Below are positions 28,367 through 36,882 of a stretch of 64,000 nucleotides of DNA, one piece after another. The notes beneath the pieces were generated by a model. That model saw nothing but the letters and a program-made list of their open reading frames with translations, was not told where the DNA came from and made no database searches. The first letter of the stretch is position 1. Each line of letters opens with the position of its first letter. The DNA is from Pantoea alhagi (GTDB lineage Bacteria; Pseudomonadota; Gammaproteobacteria; Enterobacterales; Enterobacteriaceae), in assembly GCF_002101395.1 (NCBI RefSeq), contig NZ_CP019706.1:1364001-1428000 (forward strand). The letters run 5' to 3'. The translations under genes and the position numbers were made by a program.

Positions 28367-30446
28367 AATCGCCCCGTGCCTGCTGGCCAGTCTGCTGCTG
28401 CCGCCAGCGTTGCAGGCCGAGGAAAATACGTTGGTTGTCACGCAGGAAACCTCTGATGACACGGATTATCAGCCACACAGCAGCGTGACTGCCACACGCT
28501 CGCCGATGAAAATCATCGATACGCCGCAGAATGTGACGGTGGTGCCGCAGCAGTTTCTTGACGATCGCGATGCGCAGGATGTGGATGAGGCGCTGAGCTA
28601 TGTCAGTGGTATTACTCAGTCCAACACGCTGGGCGGCACGCAGGACGCCATTATTAAACGCGGCTTTGGCGATAACCGTGACGGCTCCATTCTGCGCGAT
28701 GGGGTGCGCTCGGTTCAGGCACGCAACTTTACGCCCACCAGCGAGCGCGTGGAGGTGCTAAAAGGCCCCTCCTCTATGCTGTACGGCATGAACGAGCCGG
28801 GCGGCCTGATTAATGTCATCAGTAAAAAGCCGCAGCTGACGCCGCAGGTGCATCTGGAAGGACGCAGCAGTAGCTTTGGCGGCGGCGGCGGTCAGCTGGA
28901 TGTCACCGGCCCGCTTGGCACCACAGGCTTTGCCGGACGCATGATTATCGATCATAGTGAAACCGACTACTGGCGCAACTTTGGCCGCAACCGTCAAACG
29001 GTGATTGCGCCCTCTCTGATGTGGTACGGCGAAAACACCACCGTACGCCTCTCCTGGGAGCATATGGAGTATCTGACGCCATTCGATCGCGGCACGGTAA
29101 TCGACTCCCGCACCGGCAAGCCGGTGGATACCCCGCGTGAGCGCCGCTTCGATGAAGGCTACAACGCTACGCGTGGCGATCAGGACACGCTCAGTTTCCA
29201 GCTTGACCAGACGCTGAACGATCGCTGGCGTTCACAGTTAACCTATACCTTTAGCCGCAACCGCTACAGCGATAACCAGGCGCGCGCCACCGCCTTCGAT
29301 GCTGAAACCGGCATTCTGACGCGTCAGGCGGACGCCACGGCCGCCGCAGAAAGTCGTTCGCAGATGGTGCAACTGACGTTTAACGGCGACGTTGACTGGG
29401 GCCAGGTCAACCATCAGTTGATGTTCGGCTTTGATTACGAAGCGGATCGCACCTTCCGTGGCGATATGATCCGTGGCACGAAAGATAGCTCGTTTAATGT
29501 TTACGATCCGGTTTATGGCGTCCTGCCTGCCTCAACAACAGTCAGCGCTAAAGACAGCGACCAGCGGGAAAACGTCGATAGTCGCGGCTGGTTTATGCAG
29601 GATGCGATGCGCCTGAACGAACACTGGCTACTGCTGGGCGGGCTGCGCTATGACAGCTTCGACGTAATGTCAGGCAAAGGCCGTCCGTTTGTCACCAATA
29701 CCGACGCTTCCGACAGCCGTCTGGTGCCGCGCGCCGGGGTGGTTTACAACATCAATAGCTGGTCGAGCCTGTATGCCAGCTATACCGAATCCTTTAAGCC
29801 GAATACCTCTATCTCCACACAAATCGGCGCGCTGCCGCCGGAGCTGGGCAAAGCGTATGAAGTGGGCGCGAAGATCGATCTTGCGGGTCGGGTAACCGGT
29901 ACGCTGGCACTGTTCGATATTCACAAGCGCAACGTGATGGTCAGCGAACTGGTCGATGGCGAAACCGTTACCCGCACGGCAGGTAAGGTGCGTTCACAGG
30001 GCGTGGAGCTGGATGTCGCGGGCAGGTTGACCAACAGCCTGAGCCTGGTCGGCAGCTATGCCTGGACCGACGCGCGCGTTACCTCCGATCCGGATAATAA
30101 CGGCAACGAACTCGCTAACGTTGCGCGTAATACCGCCGCGCTGTTTCTCACCAACGATTTCGGTTCCACCGGACTGCTGCCGGCGGACGACCTGCGAGCG
30201 GGCATCGGCGCGCGCTACGTTGGTCGTCGTGCCGGTGATGCTGCCAACAGTTTTTATCTGAATGACTACACCGTTGCCGATGCCTTTGTCGCATGGAGTA
30301 CGCCAGTGGACAGTTACAAGGTGAAATGGCAAGTCAATGTGAAAAACCTGTTCGATACCACCTGGTACCCTTCCAGCGGCAATAACCTGCGCGTGGCGGT
30401 AGGCGAACCCCGTGAAATTGTGCTCAAGGCCAGCGTTGATTTCTGA
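28359..30446 (+). CDS. TonB-dependent siderophore receptor
   Basis: The 695-residue outer-membrane receptor starts at ATG 28359 with a signal peptide (ending LQA), a TonB box (ENTLVVTQE), a plug domain (SPMKIIDTPQNVTVVPQQF onward, to about 170) and a 22-strand barrel ending in the aromatic residue of VLKASVDF. The plug motif LKGPSSMLYGMNEPGGLIN is typical of ferric-hydroxamate or ferrioxamine receptors (FhuA/FoxA group). An upstream open frame to 28182 overlaps the binding-protein gene and is rejected. A strong terminator follows. The exact siderophore is not determined. Confidence 0.9.
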   Translation: MNKIAPCLLASLLLPPALQAEENTLVVTQETSDDTDYQPHSSVTATRSPMKIIDTPQNVTVVPQQFLDDRDAQDVDEALSYVSGITQSNTLGGTQDAIIKRGFGDNRDGSILRDGVRSVQARNFTPTSERVEVLKGPSSMLYGMNEPGGLINVISKKPQLTPQVHLEGRSSSFGGGGGQLDVTGPLGTTGFAGRMIIDHSETDYWRNFGRNRQTVIAPSLMWYGENTTVRLSWEHMEYLTPFDRGTVIDSRTGKPVDTPRERRFDEGYNATRGDQDTLSFQLDQTLNDRWRSQLTYTFSRNRYSDNQARATAFDAETGILTRQADATAAAESRSQMVQLTFNGDVDWGQVNHQLMFGFDYEADRTFRGDMIRGTKDSSFNVYDPVYGVLPASTTVSAKDSDQRENVDSRGWFMQDAMRLNEHWLLLGGLRYDSFDVMSGKGRPFVTNTDASDSRLVPRAGVVYNINSWSSLYASYTESFKPNTSISTQIGALPPELGKAYEVGAKIDLAGRVTGTLALFDIHKRNVMVSELVDGETVTRTAGKVRSQGVELDVAGRLTNSLSLVGSYAWTDARVTSDPDNNGNELANVARNTAALFLTNDFGSTGLLPADDLRAGIGARYVGRRAGDAANSFYLNDYTVADAFVAWSTPVDSYKVKWQVNVKNLFDTTWYPSSGNNLRVAVGEPREIVLKASVDF

Positions 30447-30456
30447 TATCTGTTTG

Positions 30457-30482
30457 CGGGCGCCGCGTTGCGCCCGTTTTTT
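30457..30482 (+). terminator. Terminator of the siderophore uptake operon
   Basis: CGGGCGC (30457-30463) pairs with GCGCCCG (30470-30476) around a 6-base loop, followed by six T. It ends the binding protein and receptor transcript 10 bases after the stop codon. Confidence 0.9.
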
Positions 30483-30565
30483 GCCGTTTCGCTGCCTGAT
30501 TCAGACAGATCCCGCCCCAAAGCTACCATCCCTTCCTACACTTATGGTCAAAAAGGAGGAAAGTG

Positions 30566-30763
30566 ATGTTAAAGCTGATTCGTTCATTGTTCACCAGCCC
30601 GGAAAAACTACTGCAGGTCATGTCTCAGGATGATGTCCAGGATTCGATTGACGATGGCGATCGGATTGTTATCGATGAAAATGGCAGCGCGATGGTCAAT
30701 ATTCACAGCAAGGAGGTGCAGAAAGATTTTGCCCGCCACGTCGAAGCATTAAAGAGGGCATAA
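30566..30763 (+). CDS. Small hypothetical protein (65 aa)
   Basis: I do not recognise this protein. It is 65 residues, starts MLKLIRSLFTSPEKLLQVMSQ, and is rich in charged residues with no membrane segment. An AAAGGAGG ribosome site lies at 30552-30559, spaced well for ATG 30566; a GTG three bases earlier is the alternative. It ends one base before the start of the membrane protein gene at 30765, so the two genes are almost surely co-transcribed and may work together. Confidence 0.7.
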   Translation: MLKLIRSLFTSPEKLLQVMSQDDVQDSIDDGDRIVIDENGSAMVNIHSKEVQKDFARHVEALKRA

Positions 30764-30764
30764 C

Positions 30765-31529
30765 ATGGGAACGGCAATATTTATGGTGCTGATGGTTTGC
30801 GGCTACTGGTACAGCAGTCGCGATCTCTCTACGCGCTTCAAATTTAAACGTACGTTTGGCTGGGACGTCTATTTCCTGGTCGCACTTTATGGCTGTATTT
30901 TCGTTATCCAGGGCGTGATTGCCACCGCGATTATCTGGCTGCTGTTGCTGGTCATCTCCGCAGTGATGAATGAACTGCCGCAGTATTTCGGCACCGGACA
31001 TCATCATTACCATATCGAATTTATGAACTGGAGCTTTCTTGGCATCCAGGCGCCGGTAGTGATTATGCTGACCTTTGCCGTGCTGTTTTGTCTCTATCGT
31101 TCTAACTGGGCGGGCAGCGCGCGGCTTGATGGATGCAGCCGTCGCGAACTCTATAATTCGCTTACCCGTACCAATGGCGTGGAGCATCTGCTTTATCAGT
31201 GTATGGAAGGGGGTGAGCTGGCATGGATTACCCTGACCTCCCGTCGTATTTATATCGGCATGATCATGTCCTCTTCCTTCGACAGCGTCGATGCTAATAA
31301 TGTGGTAGTTATTCCTATGCTAAGCGGCTACCGCGACAGTAAAACGCTGGATCTGGTGGTGGAGCATAATTACAGCGCCTGGTATGCCAAACACGATATT
31401 ACCCTGACCTCAGAACCGCAGTCAGCGCTTGATTTTCGTAAGGTTATCCTGCTTGATCAGATCGAAAGCCTGTCGCTGTTCGATCCTGCCAGCGCGCTGG
31501 CGCTGAACATGCGCGAAGACAGCGATTAA
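30765..31529 (+). CDS. Membrane protein of unknown function (254 aa)
   Basis: The protein is not recognised. It has about three N-terminal hydrophobic segments (residues 1-12, 33-65 and 88-110), and then a soluble C-terminal domain of about 140 residues. This domain shows LAWITLTSRRIYIGMI and ends with a regular stretch, LDFRKVILLDQIESLSLFD. The layout suggests a membrane anchor with a cytoplasmic or periplasmic beta-rich domain. It directly follows the 65-aa gene and has normal base composition for the genome. Confidence 0.72.
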   Translation: MGTAIFMVLMVCGYWYSSRDLSTRFKFKRTFGWDVYFLVALYGCIFVIQGVIATAIIWLLLLVISAVMNELPQYFGTGHHHYHIEFMNWSFLGIQAPVVIMLTFAVLFCLYRSNWAGSARLDGCSRRELYNSLTRTNGVEHLLYQCMEGGELAWITLTSRRIYIGMIMSSSFDSVDANNVVVIPMLSGYRDSKTLDLVVEHNYSAWYAKHDITLTSEPQSALDFRKVILLDQIESLSLFDPASALALNMREDSD

Positions 31530-31605
31530 GCCGAATATGCTAAGGTGAGGTCTTACTCCTGGGCGGCCGGTTTACGGCTCGCCCGCCATCTGTCGGAGCC
31601 TGTTG

Positions 31606-32733
31606 ATGTCGTTCTCCTTTCTCTCTTCGCTTGCTGCTGTTTCTGCCGCCGACTGGGATGCGCTACTGCCTGATAACAATCCATTTTTACGTTACGCCTT
31701 TCTGCGTTCGCTGGAAGAGAGCGGCAGCGTGGGCGCAGAAAGCGGTTGGCAACCGGCGCACTGGGTCGCCCTGGAACAGGGACAGCTGCGTGCAGCGCTG
31801 CCAGGCTATCAAAAAAGCCATTCATGGGGTGAATATGTATTCGATCACAGCTGGGCGGACGCCTGTTATCGCGCCAATATTCCCTATTATCCGAAATGGC
31901 TGGGCGCTATTCCGTTTAGTCCGGTCAGCGGGCCGCGTCTGCTGGGCGATGCCACGTCGCTGACGGCGCTGCTGGAAGCCTTGCCTGAGGCGCTTGCCCG
32001 ACAGGGGTTCTCTGGCGCGCACATTAACTTTACCGATCCACACAGTGATGCGCTGTTGGCTGCGCAGCCCGGCTGGCTATCGCGCCTCGGCTGCCAGTAT
32101 CACTGGCATAATCCCGGCTACCGTGATTTTCAGGATTTCCTTGATACCCTGATGTCACGCAAGCGTAAGCAGATCCGTAAAGAGCGTGAACAGGTTGCCG
32201 CTAACGGCATTAGCTTTCACTGGCTGAGCGGCGGTGAGCTGAGCGAAGTCCAATGGGATTTTGTTTATACATGTTATGCCAATACCTACGCAGTACGTGG
32301 ACAGCTGCCTTATCTGACGCGTGACTTTTTCAGCCTGCTGGCGGAGCGTATGCCCGGCGCAATCCAGGTGGTTTTTGCCCAACGTGGGACGCAGCCGGTG
32401 GCAATGGCGTTTAGCCTGATCGGCGACGATACCCTGTATGGCCGTTACTGGGGCTGCCTGGCGGAATTTGACCGCCTGCATTTTGAGACCTGCTTCTGGC
32501 AGGGAATGGATTATGCCATTGCCCACGGCCTGCGCCATTTCGATGCGGGTGCGCAGGGAGAACATAAACTGGTGCGCGGTTTTGAACCTACGCTTACCCG
32601 CTCATGGCACTGGCTACGCCATGAGGGATTACGCGCAGCGGTTGGCGATTTTTTACAGCAGGAGCAGGCGGGTGTACTGGCCTGGGCGGAGGAAGCGCGT
32701 GACGCGCTCCCCTACCGCCGTGGACAGGCTTAA
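31606..32733 (+). CDS. GNAT-fold acyltransferase of the COG3146 family
   Basis: The 375-residue protein matches the COG3146/DUF482 family (often labelled peptidoglycan-biosynthesis-like), which has two GNAT-related halves. Recognisable blocks are NPFLRYAFLRSLEESGSVG near the N-terminus, the basic KRKQIRKEREQV segment, and GRYWGCLAEFDRLHFE and AHGLRHFDAGAQGEHKLVRGF near the C-terminus. It likely transfers an acyl or aminoacyl group; the acceptor is unknown. The ATG at 31606 has GGAG upstream. Its stop codon overlaps the stop of the convergent ABC exporter gene by four bases. Confidence 0.8.
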   Translation: MSFSFLSSLAAVSAADWDALLPDNNPFLRYAFLRSLEESGSVGAESGWQPAHWVALEQGQLRAALPGYQKSHSWGEYVFDHSWADACYRANIPYYPKWLGAIPFSPVSGPRLLGDATSLTALLEALPEALARQGFSGAHINFTDPHSDALLAAQPGWLSRLGCQYHWHNPGYRDFQDFLDTLMSRKRKQIRKEREQVAANGISFHWLSGGELSEVQWDFVYTCYANTYAVRGQLPYLTRDFFSLLAERMPGAIQVVFAQRGTQPVAMAFSLIGDDTLYGRYWGCLAEFDRLHFETCFWQGMDYAIAHGLRHFDAGAQGEHKLVRGFEPTLTRSWHWLRHEGLRAAVGDFLQQEQAGVLAWAEEARDALPYRRGQA

Positions 32734-34574
32734 TGATCGCCGACAAAGTTGCCGGTTTGATGACGCCACAAACGGGCATATAGCCCGTTATGCGCCAGCA
32801 ACTGCTGGTGATTACCCATCTCGATAATTTTGCCCTGTTGCAGCACTACCAGCCGATCGAGTCTGGCAATTGTCGAGAGGCGGTGGGCAATGGCGATCAC
32901 CGTTTTGCCCTCCATCAGGGTATCCAGGCTCTCCTGAATCGCCGCCTCTACCTCTGAATCGAGCGCGGAGGTGGCCTCATCCATGATCAAAATTGGCGCA
33001 TCTTTTAACAGCACGCGCGCGATAGCGATACGCTGGCGCTGACCCCCGGAAAGCTTCACGCCGCGCTCGCCCAGATGCGCATCCAGCCCGGTACGCCCTT
33101 CGTTGTCGGAAAGCAACGGAATAAAATCATCGGCGCGCGCCCGACGGATCGCCGTCCACAGCTCCTCTTCGGTAGCGTCGGGACGGCCATACAGCAAGTT
33201 ATCGCGAATAGATCGATGCAGCAGCGAAGTATCCTGGGTGATCATGCCAATCTGCGCCCGCAGGCTGGTTTGGGTGACTTTTGTAATATTTTGACCATCA
33301 ATGCTGATGCTGCCGCCTTCCAGGTCATACAGCCGCAGCAGCAGGTTAACCAGCGTCGATTTTCCCGCACCCGACGGCCCAATCAGCCCGATCTTTTCGC
33401 CGGGCTGAATATCCAGGTTGAGGTTATTGATTACCCGCCGACCACCGCCATAGTCAAAATGGACATTTTTAAAACGGATCGCACCCTGCGTTACGCGTAG
33501 CGGTTTAGCATCCGGCTCGTCGGTGACGCTTAGCGGCTGCGCAATGGTGGTCAGGCCATCCTGAACCGTACCGATATTGTCAAAAATGCCGTTGACCACC
33601 CACATAATCCAGCCGGACATATTCACAATACGGATCACCAGCCCGGTTACCAGCGCAATCGCGCCGACGGTGATCAGTGACTCGCTCCACAGCCACAGCG
33701 CCAGTCCGCAGGTGGAACCGATCAGTAAACCATTCAGTGTAGAGAGCGTCACATCCATGCTGGTCAGCATCCGGCTGGCCTGCTGCGTTTTCTGCGTTTG
33801 CTCGCCTATCGCCTCCTGCGCGTAGCGCTGCTCCAGATCGGTATGAGCAAACAGCTTTAGCGTGGTGATGTTGGTATAGCCATCAACAATGCAGCCCATC
33901 AGCTTTGAACGCGCCTCAGAAGAGATCACCGATCGCGCTTTGATACGCGGCACAAAATAGCGCAGCGTGCTGGCATAAGCGAAAATCCAGGCGATCAGCG
34001 GCAGCATTAGTCGCCAGTCCGCTTCGGCAAACAGCACCAGCGAGGTGATGGCGTAAATAGAAACGTGCCACATGGCGTCAACGGTCTGGACTGCCGAATC
34101 ACGCAGCGCATTACCGGTCTGCATAATGCGCTGGGCGATACGCCCGGAAAAATCGTTCTGGAAGAATTTCAGGCTTTGACGCAGCACATAGCTGTGGTTC
34201 TGCCACAGGATCAGGCTGCCCAGGCTGGGACCGATGCTTTGATGGATTAGCAGATCGTGCAGACCGATAAACAGCGGACGCAGAATCATCGCTACCGCCG
34301 CCATCCACAACAGCGTTCCCCAGTTTTCCTGAAAGAAGATGGCAGGCGTTGAGGCGTTGACCATATCGATCAGCTGACTTAAATAACGGTAGAGCGCCAC
34401 TTCAATCAGCGAAACAATCAGGCCGACCGCCAGCAGCGCGGCGAAGCTGCGCCAGACCTGACGCAGAAAGTAACTGTAAAAGGCCCCCACGCTATCCGGC
34501 GGTGCTTCGCCGGGTGCGTCCTGAAAAATATTGATATAACGTTCGAAACGGCGAAATAGCATAGATGTGCTCAT
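32730..34574 (-). CDS. ABC-type exporter, fused membrane and ATPase domains
   Basis: The 614-residue protein combines an N-terminal six-helix membrane domain (about 30-330) with a C-terminal ATPase. The ATPase has Walker A GPSGAGKST, the signature LSGGQRQRIAIARVL, Walker B ILIMDEATSALD and a switch histidine (AIAHRLS). It is a half-transporter that should act as a homodimer, similar in plan to MsbA and multidrug exporters. The substrate is unknown. ATG at 34574 has an AGGGC site. Confidence 0.9.
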   Translation of the reverse strand: MSTSMLFRRFERYINIFQDAPGEAPPDSVGAFYSYFLRQVWRSFAALLAVGLIVSLIEVALYRYLSQLIDMVNASTPAIFFQENWGTLLWMAAVAMILRPLFIGLHDLLIHQSIGPSLGSLILWQNHSYVLRQSLKFFQNDFSGRIAQRIMQTGNALRDSAVQTVDAMWHVSIYAITSLVLFAEADWRLMLPLIAWIFAYASTLRYFVPRIKARSVISSEARSKLMGCIVDGYTNITTLKLFAHTDLEQRYAQEAIGEQTQKTQQASRMLTSMDVTLSTLNGLLIGSTCGLALWLWSESLITVGAIALVTGLVIRIVNMSGWIMWVVNGIFDNIGTVQDGLTTIAQPLSVTDEPDAKPLRVTQGAIRFKNVHFDYGGGRRVINNLNLDIQPGEKIGLIGPSGAGKSTLVNLLLRLYDLEGGSISIDGQNITKVTQTSLRAQIGMITQDTSLLHRSIRDNLLYGRPDATEEELWTAIRRARADDFIPLLSDNEGRTGLDAHLGERGVKLSGGQRQRIAIARVLLKDAPILIMDEATSALDSEVEAAIQESLDTLMEGKTVIAIAHRLSTIARLDRLVVLQQGKIIEMGNHQQLLAHNGLYARLWRHQTGNFVGDH

Positions 34575-34673
34575 TTTTTGCCCTACGAAACACTGATATT
34601 AGTGCAAATTGCCGCAATGGTTTAACTTCGAAATGTAAAAGCGCAGGACAAAACTTTCCACGCGGAGGCGAAG

Positions 34674-35285
34674 ATGACAAAAAAACTGGTGATTTTTCTA
34701 CACGGCGTTGGCAGCAACGGCGACGATCTGGCCGGGCTGGGCCCGCACTGGGCGCCGCTGCTGCCTGCCACCGCTTTTGCCGCGCCCGATGCGCCCTTTC
34801 GCTTCGATCATGGTCCCGGCTTTCAGTGGTTCAGCCTTGATGGCGTAACCGCGCAAAACCGTGGGGAACGGGTAAGAGAAGCCCGCGCCGCCTTTGATAA
34901 GACGCTGCATGGTTTGCTGAGCGCGCATCAGATTACACAACCGGAAAAGGTACTGCTGGTGGGCTTTTCGCAGGGGTCAATTATGGCACTGGATGCGCTG
35001 GCGTCCGGGCGCTGGCCGTTAGCGGGCGTGGTGGCTTTTTCCGGTCGCCTGGCTACGCCCGACCCGCTGATGCCGGTACGTAACGCGCCGGTGCTGCTGG
35101 TGCATGGCAGAGCCGATCCGGTGATCCCGTGGGAGGAGACGGAATCTGCCGCGCTGCGTCTGAAGGCGGCGGGCATGTCGGTAGAAACCCTGTTTGAAAG
35201 TGGCGTCGGCCATACCATTTCCGGCTCCGGCGCACAGCGAGCGGTTAATTTTATTGCCCGCTGCTTTAACGGCAGCGAGCACTAA
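34674..35285 (+). CDS. Carboxylesterase/phospholipase-like hydrolase (YpfH-type)
   Basis: The 203-residue protein belongs to the small Abhydrolase_2 carboxylesterase group. The nucleophile motif GFSQG contains Ser99, with Asp148 (GRADPVIP) and His180 (GVGHTIS) completing the triad. It resembles E. coli YpfH, whose physiological substrate is not known. It has no signal peptide and should be cytoplasmic. It is divergent from the ABC exporter and converges on the TIM-barrel isomerase gene 12 bases away. Confidence 0.85.
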   Translation: MTKKLVIFLHGVGSNGDDLAGLGPHWAPLLPATAFAAPDAPFRFDHGPGFQWFSLDGVTAQNRGERVREARAAFDKTLHGLLSAHQITQPEKVLLVGFSQGSIMALDALASGRWPLAGVVAFSGRLATPDPLMPVRNAPVLLVHGRADPVIPWEETESAALRLKAAGMSVETLFESGVGHTISGSGAQRAVNFIARCFNGSEH

Positions 35286-35297
35286 TCATGACAGGCG

Positions 35298-36113
35298 TTA
35301 AGGCCAGCACCGGCGCAGAGCGGCAAACGCCTGCGCAGCGGTAACCTGCGGCGGTTGCTGCTTCAGCCGATTGTTAAACACTTCAATTCCGACCGGGCCG
35401 CGATAGCCTTTACGCTGCAGCGCAGCGACAAAATCCGCCACCGGCAAAATGCCATCACCGGGCAGCAGACGATGATGACGTGCGCTATCAACCAACTGCA
35501 ACATATCGTCCGGCGTGACTGCCTCAGCCATATCGCACAGCTGTACTTCGTAAATCCGCTGCGGCGGAATGTCTTCCAGCACGCTGGCATCATCGCCACG
35601 TGCAGCGATATGAAACAGATCCACCACCAGCCCGACGTTGGGCAGATCGAGCCGTTTCAGCCGTTGCCAGGCCATACCCAGTCGGTTATCCACCGTACTC
35701 CAGGCCATCGGCTCATACATGATGCGCAAATCGTGCCGCGCCGCCCCGGCGGAGAGCCAGCACAAATCTTCATCAATCAGCTCAGCCTGGCAATCCTCGC
35801 GTGTGCAGGCAGGTGCCTGAACCGTGCGGCAACCTATTGCCTGCGCCAGCTGAAAAAACTGCTGCGCCTGCTGTCGCTTCTCTTCACGCAGTGCCAGCGG
35901 CGCGCCAGCGAAATCACGCAGCACCTGACAGTTGGTGAACCCCAGATTAAGCCGCTGCGCCTGCGCCCGAATGGCCTTTGCGCCGCCTTCTGCCGCCTGC
36001 ACATTTTCCTGCCAGATCTCCACCTCATCGAAACCAGCCTGCTTCGCGGCGTGCAGCAGCGTAAGCGGTTCGCCTTCCAGCAGTACCAGATTAAGAAATA
36101 CAGGGTTAGCCAT
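35298..36113 (-). CDS. Sugar phosphate isomerase/epimerase-like TIM-barrel protein
   Basis: The 271-residue protein has the xylose-isomerase-like TIM-barrel pattern (AP_endonuc_2). Metal-binding candidates are visible: Glu in MYEPMAWS (about 133), VVDLFHIA with Asp-x-x-His (about 164), and Glu in GIEVFNNR (near 245). Relatives include inosose isomerases, hydroxypyruvate isomerases and IolE/IolI types, so the substrate cannot be named. An ATG at 36113 is preceded by AAGGAGG. Confidence 0.75.
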   Translation of the reverse strand: MANPVFLNLVLLEGEPLTLLHAAKQAGFDEVEIWQENVQAAEGGAKAIRAQAQRLNLGFTNCQVLRDFAGAPLALREEKRQQAQQFFQLAQAIGCRTVQAPACTREDCQAELIDEDLCWLSAGAARHDLRIMYEPMAWSTVDNRLGMAWQRLKRLDLPNVGLVVDLFHIAARGDDASVLEDIPPQRIYEVQLCDMAEAVTPDDMLQLVDSARHHRLLPGDGILPVADFVAALQRKGYRGPVGIEVFNNRLKQQPPQVTAAQAFAALRRCWP

Positions 36114-36182
36114 TCATCCTCCTTGTTTACCGGGAAAACCGGCGCGTAAATTGCGCCGCCCGGTTTAACTGTAGAAGGTTAT

Positions 36183-36560
36183 CTAGCCCAGCAGGGTAAC
36201 CAGGGTGAAACCGGCAAAGGTCATCAGCAACGAGCCAACAACATGAACCAGTACGTGACCCATTGCCCAGATATATTTGCCGCTTTGCATCAGCAACATG
36301 ATTTCTGCCGAGAAGGTGGAAAAGGTGGTCAGCCCGCCACACAGTCCGGTGACAATCAGCAATTTCCATTCTGGAGAAAGGTGCGGATTCTTCATAAACC
36401 AGGCGGTGGCGATACCGATGATCAGGCCGCCCAGCAGATTAACCAGCAGCGTACCCGGCGGCAAATTTGGAAACAGCGCATTAAAGCGCAACGAAATTAG
36501 CCAACGCAGCGTACAGCCTGTGGCACCCCCGAGCATAACTGCCAGCATAGATTTCAACAT
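36183..36560 (-). CDS. crcB: Fluoride ion channel CrcB/Fluc
   Basis: The 125-residue membrane protein has four helices and the hallmark GGLTTFSTFSAE segment (residues 75-86), whose Phe and Thr residues line the fluoride pore. The N-terminal GGATGCTLRW is also conserved. CrcB exports toxic fluoride from the cytoplasm and works as a dimer in antiparallel orientation. About 100 bases upstream on the same strand lies a fluoride riboswitch, which supports the assignment and shows how the gene is controlled. Confidence 0.96.
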   Translation of the reverse strand: MLKSMLAVMLGGATGCTLRWLISLRFNALFPNLPPGTLLVNLLGGLIIGIATAWFMKNPHLSPEWKLLIVTGLCGGLTTFSTFSAEIMLLMQSGKYIWAMGHVLVHVVGSLLMTFAGFTLVTLLG

Positions 36561-36663
36561 TGTCGTTAAGGCTCAATAATGGTTTTAATTCAACGGGATA
36601 TCACGCAGCAAGAAGGCAGAGCGCTATCCTGACATGCGTCACACCTTCCCGGTGAGAAAGTGT

Positions 36664-36731
36664 CGTGTCAGGCGTCATCAGCTCTCAAAGGAAGAGTAGC
36701 GGTTGGGTAAGGTGGAACGCCATCACCAGGG
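36664..36731 (-). ncRNA. Fluoride riboswitch (crcB motif)
   Basis: On the minus strand the sequence from 36730 reads CCTGGTGATGGCGTTCCACC, then an AACCGC element, and ends with CTGATGACGCCT (36681-36670). These match the conserved core of the crcB fluoride aptamer: GGUGAUGGCGUUCCACC, AACCGC and CUGAUG-CGCCU. It lies in the leader of crcB. Downstream at about 36637-36656 is a further short hairpin (CACC-GGGA-AGGTG) that could be part of the expression platform. Fluoride binding should switch on crcB. Confidence 0.92.
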
Positions 36732-36882
36732 CAGTTATTTTAGCCACAGCCTGAGCGGCCTGGCAATGAAAACACTCTGGCATTCTGCCTGCGGTGAACG
36801 GTGATGTGACTGCTCACGTCCTTGAGCCACTACCTTTTGTTATGATATAACGTTTCGCTCTTTATACTTTCAGGAAAAGGAT

